Origin: Pseudomonas sp. H3(2019)
GTDB lineage: Bacteria; Pseudomonadota; Gammaproteobacteria; Pseudomonadales; Pseudomonadaceae
NCBI RefSeq assembly: GCF_007713465.1
Contig: NZ_VMSG01000029.1
Span: 1 to 64,000 of the forward strand
Direction: 5' to 3'
Length of the DNA stretch: 64,000 bases
The translations under genes were made by a program, and so were the position numbers. How positions within the stretch are numbered: position 1 is the stretch's first letter; every line of letters starts with the position of its first letter. This document shows, piece after piece, positions 50,474 to 59,919 of the stretch. The notes below the pieces were generated by a model. The model made no database searches. It was not told the origin of the DNA and worked only from the letters and a program-made list of their open reading frames with translations.

Positions 50474-51265
50474 ATGACGCATTCACTGACGACCAAGGCC
50501 AACTACAGCATTGTGTTGGTCAACTACAAATCGCTTGAACTGACCAGGACCTGCCTGCAACTGCTGCGCGAGCATGTGCAAGAGGCTGGCGTGCCGGTGT
50601 TTGTGGTGGACAACTATTCGAACGATGCGAGCAGCGAATACCTGCGCACGCTCGACTGGATCAACCTGATCGAGCGCAAAAGTACCGCACCTGAAGCCGG
50701 GAGCTTTGCTCACGGCCGAGCCCTGGACCTTGCCCTGGAGCAGGTTGAAACCGAGTACCTGTTTTTGCTGCACACCGACACGTTCATTTACGACCCGGCT
50801 GTGTTCAGCCTGATGCTCAGCCAGTGCGCTGGCCCGCAGGAAGTGGCGGCGGTCGGCTGCCTGGAACAGCTGAATCGCGGCGTGGCCCGATCGGCCTGGC
50901 GCCTGACATCACGGTTTTTCAAGCACTACACCCGGCGCAGCTTGCTGGCCTTCGGGTTGAATGCACGGGCGCCGAAACCGTTCAGGGAAGTTCACTTGAA
51001 GAGCTTTTGTACCCTGTGGAATGCGCGCCTGATTAAACAGCACGGTCTGCGCTTTCAAATGGATGGGCGCAATCCCGGTTACGAACTGCAAGACCGGATC
51101 GCTGCGCTGAACTACAAGATCGGCTTTATTTCGCCACGCACGATTTTCCGTTATCTGGACCATATTCAAAGCGGGACGGTCTCAGCGATGGGCGGTTATG
51201 CGCGCAGCCATCGACGGGTCAAGATGTACCACCAACTGACTGGGCAGAGCCCTCTATTATCCTGA
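50474..51265 (+). CDS. Family 2 glycosyltransferase
   Basis: The 263-residue cytoplasmic protein shows the GT-A start YSIVLVNYKSLELTRTCLQL, VVDNYSNDASSEYL and an HTDTFIYD motif (about 98-105) in place of the usual DxD. There is no membrane helix. It stands alone and the acceptor is unknown. It overlaps the end of the convergent thpR gene by nine bases. Confidence 0.83.
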   Translation: MTHSLTTKANYSIVLVNYKSLELTRTCLQLLREHVQEAGVPVFVVDNYSNDASSEYLRTLDWINLIERKSTAPEAGSFAHGRALDLALEQVETEYLFLLHTDTFIYDPAVFSLMLSQCAGPQEVAAVGCLEQLNRGVARSAWRLTSRFFKHYTRRSLLAFGLNARAPKPFREVHLKSFCTLWNARLIKQHGLRFQMDGRNPGYELQDRIAALNYKIGFISPRTIFRYLDHIQSGTVSAMGGYARSHRRVKMYHQLTGQSPLLS

Positions 51266-51817
51266 CCCGGTGATGGGCGCCAGAGGCCATTCGGCCAGCG
51301 CCCGATAGCGGCCTTTATGCGACTCGAACAGCGCAAAATGCCCGGCACTCAGATGAAAGTCGGGGGGCGTGTCAGACTCCGGGACAGGTTCTCGAAAGTC
51401 GCGCATCAAGGTCAAATGCGGACGATATTCCCTGGGAATGTCGGCAAACCCAAGCGCCAGCATCGCCTGCTGCAAGGCATACACCAGCTGACGCAACGGC
51501 AACGACGTCTGCGTTGGCGCGAGTAACAAAACACCGGCGCGGCGCCATGCATCCAGGTGGTCGAGAGAGACCGTCAACCGCTCGCCCGGCGTTCGGACTT
51601 GCGCGGCAGCCGCGCAGATATCCGGAATTTGCGTCACCGCCACAGCCCCCAGAAACATCAGCGTCAGATGAAAGTTTTCCGCTGGCACCGGGCGCCCGCT
51701 ATTAAGCCTTAGAGCGCTTCGCCATTGGGCGATGGCTCGACGTTGTGCCGTGGCGCAGGGCAGCGCGAAAAACAATCGCTTGAACGGCTCGCCCTGCTCA
51801 CGCGGTCCAGTGTTCAT
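51257..51817 (-). CDS. thpR: RNA 2',3'-cyclic phosphodiesterase
   Basis: This 186-residue 2H phosphoesterase has the two catalytic motifs H50-L-T52 in NFHLTLMFLG and H134-L-T136 in RPHLTLMRDF. It opens 2',3'-cyclic RNA ends. The length is the family norm. Confidence 0.92.
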   Translation of the reverse strand: MNTGPREQGEPFKRLFFALPCATAQRRAIAQWRSALRLNSGRPVPAENFHLTLMFLGAVAVTQIPDICAAAAQVRTPGERLTVSLDHLDAWRRAGVLLLAPTQTSLPLRQLVYALQQAMLALGFADIPREYRPHLTLMRDFREPVPESDTPPDFHLSAGHFALFESHKGRYRALAEWPLAPITGSG

Positions 51818-51838
51818 GCCGTGTACCTCCCGACTGGA

Positions 51839-53410
51839 TCAGGACTTGCCGCCCAGCGCAGCCGACAATGCGCCATCCCGCCCATAAATATCCGGGGCAT
51901 ACAGCAACTGGCCTTGCCGGTCGGCTTGCACGGTCCAGTAACTGAGCAGGATCGGCACCGGTGTCGCGAGCCTGAATTCGTGGGTCAGGCCTGTCGCCAA
52001 CAACTCATTGGTCCGCTGACGCTCAGCCGGACTCAACAACAGATCGCGCAACTGCATCGCTTGCTCGACCCGCACACAGCCTGAACTGAACGCCCGCGGC
52101 GCCTTTTGGAAAAGCGCCTGGCTGGGGGTGTCGTGCAGGTACACGGAGAACGGATTGGGGAAGCGGATCGCCATTTGCCCCAAGGGATTCTTCGGTCCCG
52201 CGTCCTGGCGCAGGAGGATGTTGCCGGGGTTATCCCAGTCGATCTCGTCCACCGCCAACGGATGGCCGTCGCTGTCCAGCACCTGCAGGTTTTGTTTACC
52301 GAGGAACGCCTGGTCCCGGCGAATTTCCGGCAGCTTGTCTTCACGCATGATGGTCGGCGGCACTGTCCAGGTCGGGTTCAGGGTCAGGCGCGTGACCGAC
52401 GACTTCAGCAGCGGGGTCTGCCGCTCGGCACGCCCCACCTGAGTGCGCGTCTGCCAGACCGGCAGACCGCCCTGATAGACGGTCAGCGTCGCCGCGGCCA
52501 CATTGACCAGCAAACCATTGGGTTCCAGATCCTGCGCCAGCCAGCGAAACCGTTCGAGGTTGATCCGCAACTGCTCGCGCCGCAGCGCCGGGCTGACGTT
52601 CAGCTCGGTCAAGGTGCCCTCCCCCAGCACGCCATCCGCTTGCAGCGAATGGCTCAGCTGGAAGTTTTTCAGCGCACTCACCAGCTCCTTGTTGTAGACC
52701 GTGCCGATACCCGCGGAAGCGCTGGCCAGATAGCCCTCGCTGAACAGTCGCTTCGCCAGCTCGGGAACTCGCGCATCCTGTGCGCCGGGTTGCAACAAGG
52801 GCCCACTGGCGAGCACCTGCCAATGGGGCAACGGCTGCCGGCGCTGCCGGGCATAAACACGGCGCAAGCTCTGGTATTGCTCAAGGCTTGGACGGGCCAG
52901 CTGAAAAGCCGTCGCCATGTCTTGCAGACCCGGCCCGGCAATGGCCAGCACCTCGGCGGGTCGGGCGTGCGGCAACGACTGCGCATGCCACAGCGGCTCG
53001 AAACGCGATTGCAGCAAGCGGCCGTAACGGAGGTCCTGCAAGGCTTGCAGGTAACGCTGACTGATGCCGATGTCGGCACACAACGCATCCTCCTCAGTAC
53101 CGCCCGTGGGCAGGCTGTAGCGCTTCGGGTCCAGTCCGTCATCGGCCAACTGCTGCAACTGTGCCTGCAAGGCCGACAAGCGTCCGTTGGCCGTCCAGAT
53201 CAGGACGTAGTCCTGCTGCTGATAAAAAGCCTGCAACAGCGTTTGCGCTGACGCGCTCAGGTGCGCGGCCAGGCGCGGGCAATCGACCGGCAATTGAGTG
53301 AGCGCCAATTTCAATGGGCTGTCGTGATCAGCCAGCTCGTTCTGGGCAGTCGCGACCAATGGCGCAGCGAGCAGGAAAAGGCTCAAGTAACATGCGTACT
53401 TTTTGATCAA
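51839..53410 (-). CDS. Murein L,D-transpeptidase, YcbB type
   Basis: The 523-residue exported enzyme has a signal peptide (1-22), a peptidoglycan-binding domain (about 205-270, KNFQLSHSLQADGVLGEGTL) and a YkuD catalytic domain with H426 in YLHDTP and C445 in SSGCVRVE. It makes 3-3 cross-links in the peptidoglycan. A second L,D-transpeptidase-like gene is divergent. Confidence 0.92.
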   Translation of the reverse strand: MIKKYACYLSLFLLAAPLVATAQNELADHDSPLKLALTQLPVDCPRLAAHLSASAQTLLQAFYQQQDYVLIWTANGRLSALQAQLQQLADDGLDPKRYSLPTGGTEEDALCADIGISQRYLQALQDLRYGRLLQSRFEPLWHAQSLPHARPAEVLAIAGPGLQDMATAFQLARPSLEQYQSLRRVYARQRRQPLPHWQVLASGPLLQPGAQDARVPELAKRLFSEGYLASASAGIGTVYNKELVSALKNFQLSHSLQADGVLGEGTLTELNVSPALRREQLRINLERFRWLAQDLEPNGLLVNVAAATLTVYQGGLPVWQTRTQVGRAERQTPLLKSSVTRLTLNPTWTVPPTIMREDKLPEIRRDQAFLGKQNLQVLDSDGHPLAVDEIDWDNPGNILLRQDAGPKNPLGQMAIRFPNPFSVYLHDTPSQALFQKAPRAFSSGCVRVEQAMQLRDLLLSPAERQRTNELLATGLTHEFRLATPVPILLSYWTVQADRQGQLLYAPDIYGRDGALSAALGGKS

Positions 53411-53554
53411 CTGCTTTACTCCACTCCATGGCCGTCTCGTAGACGGTCAACCTCTGCAGCAGGTGCGGCAAGCAATAAGGCCAGCGTAGCAACAGGCCTG
53501 CCGGGGAAACGACAGGAAGTCGAGAGCCAACAACGACACTGGGACTCTCAACAT

Positions 53555-54268
53555 ATGCTGACCTTTTTGCGCCGACGCTGTCTGGCAGCTATAACGCTGG
53601 GCGCGATGTGCAGTCCGGCATTCGCCGCCGACACCCACAATCAAGCGTTGTATAACAGCCTCGCGCACGCCGCTCCAGAACTCAATCCCCAAGCACTGCA
53701 CAGCGCCCTGAGCGCCATGCAATGCGCCGTCAACAGTGGCGCCAGACAAGCCGAGCGCCTGGCCGTGATCGACTATTCGCAACCATCCACGGCTCGTCGT
53801 CTTTGGATCTTCGATTTGCGCAAAAAGTCCCTGGTGCTGCGCGACCTGGTCGCCCATGGGCAAAAATCCGGGGAAAATTTCGCCACGCAATTCTCCAATC
53901 GCGTCGGCAGCTATCAGTCCAGCCTGGGCCTGTTTCGCACCCAGGAAAGCTATCAGGGCAGCCACGGCTACTCGCTGCGCATGGATGGCCTGGAACCGGG
54001 CTTCAATGACCGCGCACGTGATCGCGACATCGTGATCCACGCAGCCGACTACGTGAATCCCTTATGGAGCGAACGCCAGGGCCGCATCGGTCGCAGCCAG
54101 GGTTGCCCGGCCGTGCGCCCGCAAGTGGCGCGCCAGGTGATCGATAAACTCAAGGACGGCCAGTTCATGTTCTCCTGGTATCCCGACCAGCGCTGGCTGA
54201 AAACCTCGGCCTACCTCAACTGTCGGCCACACCCGGTGACCGACATCCTCACGGCGCACAATGACTGA
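53555..54268 (+). CDS. L,D-transpeptidase catalytic domain (YkuD_2) protein
   Basis: The 237-residue exported protein has a signal peptide to residue 25 (AFAAD) and a YkuD_2-type domain: H162 in IVIHAADYV and C184 in SQGCPAVRP, with GLFRTQESYQGSHGYSLRMD. The ATG at 53555 is chosen; the frame is open far upstream over the divergent promoter. Its role may be in murein or lipoprotein anchoring. It is paired back to back with the YcbB-type gene. Confidence 0.88.
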   Translation: MLTFLRRRCLAAITLGAMCSPAFAADTHNQALYNSLAHAAPELNPQALHSALSAMQCAVNSGARQAERLAVIDYSQPSTARRLWIFDLRKKSLVLRDLVAHGQKSGENFATQFSNRVGSYQSSLGLFRTQESYQGSHGYSLRMDGLEPGFNDRARDRDIVIHAADYVNPLWSERQGRIGRSQGCPAVRPQVARQVIDKLKDGQFMFSWYPDQRWLKTSAYLNCRPHPVTDILTAHND

Positions 54269-54277
54269 CTCGCGGTC

Positions 54278-54658
54278 TCAGCCCTTGGCCGCCATCGCGG
54301 TGACTTCCACGCGCATGCCTTCGACCGCCAGGGCGGCTACGCCAACGGCGGCGCGCACCGGCCAGGGTTTGGCGAAAAAGCGTTGATAGACCTCGTTGAA
54401 GGCGGCGCGGTCGGCCATGTCGGTGAGGTAGATGGTCAAATGCATGACCTGGTCCATGGAACTGCCGGCCCGCTCCAGCGCAACCTTGAGTGCCTGCAAC
54501 GTGCACTCGCTCTGCTCGGTGATGCCACCCAGCTCCAGGCTGCCGTCAGCGCGAGTGGGGATCTGAGTGGAGACCAGCAGGCCGCCGAAGCTGGCGACGT
54601 CGGAGGAGATGGATTCCGGATCCGGGTCAGGGAGGAAGGTCAGGTCGTGGTTTGCCAT
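54278..54658 (-). CDS. RidA-family protein
   Basis: The 126-residue Rid protein begins MANHDLTFLPDPDPESISSD and has GGLLVSTQIPTRADGS, QALKVALERAGSSMDQVMHL and PWPVRAAVGVAALAVEGMRV. The conserved Arg in PVRAAVGV suggests imine deaminase activity. It stands convergent to the L,D-transpeptidase gene. Confidence 0.87.
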   Translation of the reverse strand: MANHDLTFLPDPDPESISSDVASFGGLLVSTQIPTRADGSLELGGITEQSECTLQALKVALERAGSSMDQVMHLTIYLTDMADRAAFNEVYQRFFAKPWPVRAAVGVAALAVEGMRVEVTAMAAKG

Positions 54659-54732
54659 GGGGGTTCTCTTGCATGAAGTGATAAAGGGGTGAATGTGTAA
54701 ACTGCGGCCAGTTTACAGCCCCATCGTTGGGG

Positions 54733-55085
54733 AACAATCTTGGCGTGGCCTTTTGCGAAGCCTCCGGCAAATGCCCGGTGCGATGGTCCGGCACCGGTAC
54801 CGCGATGATCGAACTGGCCCGGAAAAATGCACAAGCCATTGCCGCCGGCCATAGCTTCATCATTTTTCTCGGCGACGGTTTCTACCCGCTGAACGTGTTG
54901 AACACCCTCAAAATGGTGCCCAAGGTGTGTCGTGTCTTTTGTGCAACCGCCAACCCGACTGAAGTGATTCTCGCGGAAACCGATCAGGGGGCGTGGTGGA
55001 TGGCTTCTGTGCCAAGGGCATTGAAGGCGACGAAGACATCCTGTGGCGCAAGAACCTGTTGCGACAGATCGGTTACAAGCAGTGA
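54733..55085 (+). pseudogene. Broken adenosine-specific kinase gene
   Basis: The first frame encodes LGVAFCEASGKCPVRWSGTG, LARKNAQAIAAGHSFIIFLG, FYPLNVLNTLKMVPKVCRVF and CATANPTEV, the core of the adenosine-specific kinase family (DUF355). About 40 amino-terminal residues are missing. Near 54990 a short deletion shifts the frame, and the end VDGFCAKGIEGDEDILWRKN then LLRQIGYKQ is found one frame over, to TGA at 55083-55085. No start codon with a ribosome binding site is visible. Confidence 0.82.
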
Positions 55086-55096
55086 AGCGGCCTGCA

Positions 55097-55669
55097 TCAC
55101 TGTTCGGGGGCAACCACCCGAAACTTGATGTTGATCTCGTTGGAGATAACCCCGTAATCGGCCCATTCGCCCTCCCCGATCCTGAAGTCGCCGCGCTTGA
55201 GAATGAACTCGCCATCGAATACGCCGATGGCGCTCTCAGGCTTCAAGGTGATTTGTGCGCCGACCTCGCGGGTAATGCCCTTGAGCGTGAGCTTGCCAGA
55301 GACCTCGTAGCGATTGTTGCCGAGTGCCTTCACGCTGCTCGATACAAACTTCGCCTCCGGATAAGCCGCCGTGTTGAACCAGGCGGGCTTTTTCAACTCG
55401 CTGTTGGCATCGCTGTTCCCGGCATCGATGCTGTCGAGCTGAATGGTCAGTGCGGCGCGGGCCGCCGAGGGGTTCGCCGAGTTGAAATCGAGGGTGGCCT
55501 CAAACTTGCCGAACGTGCCATAGACCCTCGCCCCCATCTGGTTATAGGTGAAGCTGATCTGGCTGGCGCTTGCGTTTACTTTCTTGTATTCGACGGCCTG
55601 GGCGCCCGCCGTGGTAGCAAATGCAAGGACTGCAGCCAGGATGACAGAGCGTGAAAATCGATGGGTCAT
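55097..55669 (-). CDS. YceI-family periplasmic protein
   Basis: The 190-residue protein has a signal peptide (1-26, ending TTAGAQA) and a lipocalin-like YceI barrel (VNASASQISFTYNQMGARVY to the end FRIGEGEWADYG). The family binds isoprenoid quinones or similar lipids. A cytochrome b561 gene lies 25 bases upstream on the same strand, a frequent partner. Confidence 0.92.
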   Translation of the reverse strand: MTHRFSRSVILAAVLAFATTAGAQAVEYKKVNASASQISFTYNQMGARVYGTFGKFEATLDFNSANPSAARAALTIQLDSIDAGNSDANSELKKPAWFNTAAYPEAKFVSSSVKALGNNRYEVSGKLTLKGITREVGAQITLKPESAIGVFDGEFILKRGDFRIGEGEWADYGVISNEINIKFRVVAPEQ

Positions 55670-55694
55670 GGGATTATCCGGTCAGTGGCCTGCT

Positions 55695-56255
55695 TCATGG
55701 CTTGAGATGCCGTGGGGCAGGCGGGCGCTTCGACGGCAGTATGCGCGTCAGCACGTCGTCGCGATCAATGAAATGGTGCTTGAGCGCCGCGCACGTATGG
55801 ACGATCACCAGCACCAGCAATGTGTAGTTGAGCACCTTGTGCACATCACTGAGGCGGTCGCCGAGCGCGGCGTCCTTGGGCAGCAGGTCCGGCAGCGGCA
55901 AGACACCAAACCACGACGTCTGGAAGCCTTTTGCCGAACTCATCAGCCAGCCGCTGAGCGGAATCGCGAGCATCAGTGCATACATCACCCCATGCGAAAC
56001 ATGGGATGCGAACCTCATCACGGCCGGCACGCTCGTCGGCAACGGCGGGACAGGATGGCCCAGGCGCCAGCCGAGTCGCAGCAGTACCAGAAAAAACAAG
56101 GTCACCCCGGCCCACTTGTGCCATGAGTACAGCTTCAGTTTGGTCGGCGAAAGCGCAAGCTCAGGCAAGTAATAGCCAAGCGCAAAGGTGCCGATCAGCC
56201 CGAGGGCTATCAGCCAGTGCAGGCAAATCGCCGTGCGGGTGTAACGATCGTTCAT
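55695..56255 (-). CDS. Cytochrome b561
   Basis: This 186-residue four-helix diheme inner-membrane protein starts MNDRYTRTAICLHWLIALGL. Heme histidines lie in CLHWL, SWHKWAGV, HVSHGVMYAL and VHTCAALKHHF. The ATG at 56255 is chosen; a long upstream frame is non-coding. It is in an operon with yceI. Confidence 0.9.
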   Translation of the reverse strand: MNDRYTRTAICLHWLIALGLIGTFALGYYLPELALSPTKLKLYSWHKWAGVTLFFLVLLRLGWRLGHPVPPLPTSVPAVMRFASHVSHGVMYALMLAIPLSGWLMSSAKGFQTSWFGVLPLPDLLPKDAALGDRLSDVHKVLNYTLLVLVIVHTCAALKHHFIDRDDVLTRILPSKRPPAPRHLKP

Positions 56256-56454
56256 GAGCACTCCGCGTCGACTGACGACGTGACCGGGTAAAAACCTCGC
56301 TGCCTGACGGCCGGTACATTGTTGATCTGTACCAGTACTTGCGCAAATGCTTTGACGGCAAGCTTGCCTACGCAATCGCCTTTTGCCTCGCAGAACCCCT
56401 GGCATCACAATTGTGGTTAAAATGCCGCCCCTTTCATATTGCCGGCCCTGCCCG

Positions 56455-57393
56455 ATGAACCCTGACGCCCTCGCCATCCTCCGCCAGCATTTACTGACGG
56501 CTCTGACCGCTGTCCCCGAAGAAACCCGCCGCGTGTTCCATGGCCGGGGCCGATGCTGGCCGGGGCTGGAACAACTGACCGTCGACTGGATGCAGGGTGT
56601 GGTGCTGGTCTCGCTGTTCAAGGAGCCTGACCCGGCGCAACTGGAGGCATTGAAGCAGCTGTTGATGGAGATCGCGCAATCGCCTGCGTGGGAAAAGTCC
56701 GGCGCGCATACGCTACTGCTGCAACATCGCTACCTGCCGCAAAGCACCACCGAATGGTTGCTGGGGGAAATGATCGAGGAATGGACGATCACCGAAGGCG
56801 GCCTGCGTTATCGCATCGACCTGGGAAAAAAACAGAACAGCGGCCTGTTTCTCGACATGCGCTACGGCCGCAATTGGGTGCGCGCCAATGCCCATGGCAA
56901 ACGCGTCTTGAACCTGTTCGCCTACACCTGCGGGTTTTCGGTGGCCGCCATCGAGGGTGGCGCGGAGCATGTGGTCAACCTGGACATGTCCCGCGGCGCC
57001 CTGAGCCGCGGACGCGACAATCACCGACTGAATGGGCACGACCTGAGCAAGGTGAGTTTTCTCGGCCATGACCTGTTCAAGTCCTGGGGCAAGGTCATCA
57101 ACAGCGGCCCTTACGACCTGATCATCATCGACCCACCGTCTTTCCAGAAAGGCAGCTTTCTGCTGACCAAGGACTACCAGCGCGTGTTACGCCGCCTGCC
57201 AGAACTGCTCACCAGCGAGGGCGTGGTACTGACCTGCATGAATGACCCGGCCTTCGGTCCGGACTTTCTCATCGACGGCGTCACCCGCGAAGCCCCGAGC
57301 CTGCGCTTCGAACAACGCCTGGAAAACCCACCGGAATTTCCCGATATCGATGCTGAAAGCGGCTTGAAGGCGCTGGTGTTCAAGGCAGGCTGA
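56455..57393 (+). CDS. SAM-dependent methyltransferase, RlmI/YccW-like
   Basis: The 312-residue protein has a short amino domain and a methyltransferase core: NSGLFLDMRYGRNWV, VLNLFAYTCGFSVAAIEGGA (SAM loop) and LIIIDPPSFQKG, the DPPSF signature of rRNA m5C/m2G enzymes. No PUA domain is present. It probably modifies 23S rRNA. The ATG at 56455 matches the usual start. Confidence 0.85.
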   Translation: MNPDALAILRQHLLTALTAVPEETRRVFHGRGRCWPGLEQLTVDWMQGVVLVSLFKEPDPAQLEALKQLLMEIAQSPAWEKSGAHTLLLQHRYLPQSTTEWLLGEMIEEWTITEGGLRYRIDLGKKQNSGLFLDMRYGRNWVRANAHGKRVLNLFAYTCGFSVAAIEGGAEHVVNLDMSRGALSRGRDNHRLNGHDLSKVSFLGHDLFKSWGKVINSGPYDLIIIDPPSFQKGSFLLTKDYQRVLRRLPELLTSEGVVLTCMNDPAFGPDFLIDGVTREAPSLRFEQRLENPPEFPDIDAESGLKALVFKAG

Positions 57394-57800
57394 TTAGCCT
57401 CTACGGGGCTTAGGCCCTCGAAAAACACCTGGCGTCTACACCAATGACTACAACCTACCAGCGCCTTGCACCCAGCCCGACCAGCCGTATTGGACTGGTT
57501 TGCTCAGCAATCGGCCTCCTGAAAAACCAGATTCAGGTAGGAAGTCGACACCGGAGTGCAGCACCTTCAGTAACTTCCTGCATTGGGCTCGGACGGTTCT
57601 CAAAGACAAAGTGGATCAGGCTGATATCCAGCGTGCGCCCAAACGATTGAAATACTGGGCGAGAATCCCTGTCGGTGCTCAGACCGCGTCATAGACTTTG
57701 AAACCGCTCATCAAGGCGACGTTGACCGAAAGGACTACGCTCAACCACAATGCTGGAGGTAGCGCCAATGTAGCTACAAACTAACAATGAGGTCATTACC
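57394..57800. other. Spacer with candidate toxin-antitoxin operator
   Basis: TGTAGCTACA (57769-57778), a perfect palindrome 22 bases ahead of the antitoxin ATG, is a candidate autoregulatory operator. The remaining 370 bases have short open frames in several phases but nothing recognisable. Confidence 0.45.
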
Positions 57801-58091
57801 ATGGGTGCATTGCTGAAAACCACTGACGTGCGTTGCCGCATTGATGAGGATCTGAAGATGCGTGCCACCGAAGTCTTGAACGCCTGCGGGCTGAGCATTA
57901 GTGATGCCATGCGTCTTTTTCTCCGTCAGGTCGTTGCGACTCAAGGGCTCCCGTTTGAGATACGCGTCCCTTCGGAAAAAACTGCCCGCGCCATGATCGA
58001 AGCGCGAGGCATTCGCCAACAGTTCGACTCGATAGACGACATGCTGAGGGACACTGATGGCGAAACCGGAGAAAAAGCAAAAGCGCGCTGA
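57801..58091 (+). CDS. RelB/DinJ-family antitoxin
   Basis: The 96-residue protein has a ribbon-helix-helix amino domain (residues 8-52, VRCRIDEDLKMRATEVLNAC, GLSISDAMRLFLRQVV) and PFEIRVPSEKTARAMIEA, as in DinJ. The disordered carboxy end neutralises the toxin encoded next, whose gene starts 35 bases inside this one. It probably represses its own promoter at the palindrome just upstream. Confidence 0.9.
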   Translation: MGALLKTTDVRCRIDEDLKMRATEVLNACGLSISDAMRLFLRQVVATQGLPFEIRVPSEKTARAMIEARGIRQQFDSIDDMLRDTDGETGEKAKAR

Positions 58092-58371
58092 ACTGCCAAA
58101 GCAGTGTGCTCAAACATCGGAATTCAAGAAGTCCTGGGAACGTTACAAGCGGGCCGGACGCCGTGACATGAATGAAGTTCGTCAGGTGATGGTCATGTTA
58201 TTTCTGGGGGAGCAACTGCCGGCCGAGTACCTGGATCATGCTTTGACGGGCGATTGGTGTGGTTTTCGGGAGTGTCATATTGGGGGGGACTTCTTGATGA
58301 TCTACGAGCACTCATGTTCTGACTTGATTACATTTGTTGATCTCGGAAGCCATCCTGAACTGTTCAAGTAG
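58057..58371 (+). CDS. YafQ-family mRNA-cleaving toxin
   Basis: The 104-residue RelE-superfamily protein, with all four YafQ catalytic positions at matching spacing: H61, H74 and D78 in RECHIGGDFL, and H99 in GSHPELF. GDWCGFRECHI fits the conserved core. The gene overlaps the antitoxin by 35 bases. It likely cleaves mRNA in the ribosome. Confidence 0.9.
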   Translation: MAKPEKKQKRAELPKQCAQTSEFKKSWERYKRAGRRDMNEVRQVMVMLFLGEQLPAEYLDHALTGDWCGFRECHIGGDFLMIYEHSCSDLITFVDLGSHPELFK

Positions 58372-58464
58372 GGCTCTGAACGCTAAATATCAGCGTCCGA
58401 GCCTCTTACATCTCAGTTGTAAACGACGGTGCCCGTCAGAACGCGAAGTAGCATGCACTACCGC

Positions 58465-59154
58465 CTACCCGAGTCGCTCCTGCACAAAAGCCCTGGCTTT
58501 GGCCGTCATCTGGTCGAGATGCCGGTCGCGCTGTTTTTCGGCGTCGAGCATCGCCCGCTTCCCGTGTCTTTGCAGCAGATACGTATGGATCTGCCGCACT
58601 TCTGTCGAGCGGTAGATCGGCGCTGTATCCAGCACGCCCATCAAACCGCCCGTGCTGTGATCACGAGTATTCATCAGCACCTGCGGCCCGCGCGCACCCA
58701 GCACCTGAAAGCCCATCGCTTCGAAACAGGCAACCTTGCCGACCGCGCATGTCAGCTCGGCATGCGGATATCGGCCGAGCATTTCCTGGACCATCGCCCG
58801 TGCGACGCCCTGGCGCCGATGACTGGCTTGCACTGCCATATAGGCCACGCCGCACGCCTCGGGATCGTCCTTGACCGGCAGATACAGCAAAAAGCCGATG
58901 ACCTTCGAAGGGGCCTCATCGTCCGTCGCGACGATCAATTCGACGGCGATCCCCTTGGACCCGCCGAGCGCTTGCAAATAGAGATGAACCTCGTAGCCGA
59001 TCGCATATTGATACACGTTGAACAGGAGGTTGCTCGGTGCAATCGCCACCGTGCTGATATCGGTCAGATAGTCGACGACCATCTGCAGAATCTGGTCGTT
59101 AATGTGCTCGGAGCACAGGGTTTCAAAATGGGTAATAGTGAACATCGAACTCAT
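58465..59154 (-). CDS. GNAT-family N-acetyltransferase
   Basis: The 229-residue protein has the acetyl-CoA loop HRRQGVARAMV (112-122) after GVAYMAVQAS. An amino-terminal part of 70 residues without clear homology precedes the GNAT core. Its start overlaps the DUF3087 stop (ATGA), so the two are co-translated. Confidence 0.82.
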   Translation of the reverse strand: MSSMFTITHFETLCSEHINDQILQMVVDYLTDISTVAIAPSNLLFNVYQYAIGYEVHLYLQALGGSKGIAVELIVATDDEAPSKVIGFLLYLPVKDDPEACGVAYMAVQASHRRQGVARAMVQEMLGRYPHAELTCAVGKVACFEAMGFQVLGARGPQVLMNTRDHSTGGLMGVLDTAPIYRSTEVRQIHTYLLQRHGKRAMLDAEKQRDRHLDQMTAKARAFVQERLG

Positions 59155-59678
59155 GCCTCCTTCGCCTTCACTGCCGCCAGCCACTCAGGATTCAGCTGAT
59201 TCTGCTCAGTCTCGATCCCCAGCGCTTCCATGCTCGCCTTGTGCTGATCGATCTCGCGAGTCATCTGGCTGAGGCTGCTGGTGTTGCCGTCCAGTTGGTG
59301 CATTTGCGTCAGCCCCAGGTGATAAAAGCGCAGCAGCTTGATTGCGCTCGGGTTACCGGCCTGCACCGCGTCAGTGACTTTATGCATGACGTTGGTGACG
59401 CTCATCAGGCTGCGCTTGAGTTGCCAGCCGTACACCGCCGCCGCCATCCACGGCTGCGACCAGCCTTTGGTTTTCATCAACGCGGCGCTAAGGATGACGG
59501 CGGCAATGACGCCCCCCAGGTTGAAGCGAAAGTTATCGCCACCGGGTTCGCCGAACAGCATGACGGCCAGGCCGGACAGCGTCATCGCCAACAAAATGAA
59601 GGTCACGGCGATGATCACGGTGCTGCGGCGCGTCTGCTGTCGATAGGTTTCGGGGTTCCACGGCTTGATCTCGAACAT
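59151..59678 (-). CDS. DUF3087 membrane protein
   Basis: The 175-residue protein begins MFEIKPWNPETYRQQTRRST with two membrane helices (about 20-40 and 50-70) and a soluble helical end. This matches the DUF3087 family of unknown role. It is coupled to the GNAT gene by a four-base overlap. Confidence 0.85.
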   Translation of the reverse strand: MFEIKPWNPETYRQQTRRSTVIIAVTFILLAMTLSGLAVMLFGEPGGDNFRFNLGGVIAAVILSAALMKTKGWSQPWMAAAVYGWQLKRSLMSVTNVMHKVTDAVQAGNPSAIKLLRFYHLGLTQMHQLDGNTSSLSQMTREIDQHKASMEALGIETEQNQLNPEWLAAVKAKEA

Positions 59679-59919
59679 CACGGCAGGGCTCTTTTGCTAA
59701 GTTGAAGACAGGATGCGCGGCATTATCGCCCGTAGAGCCCGATACAGACACGCTTAATCAACAGGACGCCTCACCGCCCCCGGTAAACACGCTGCATCAG
59801 TTATTTATACTCAAATGCCAGCTTAATAATATTTTACCGATACCGGGGTGATCCCTAGTCTTGAGCCCAAGAAATGGCAGGTCGTAACCGACCCTAATCC
59901 AACTTCGAAGGGCATTGAG

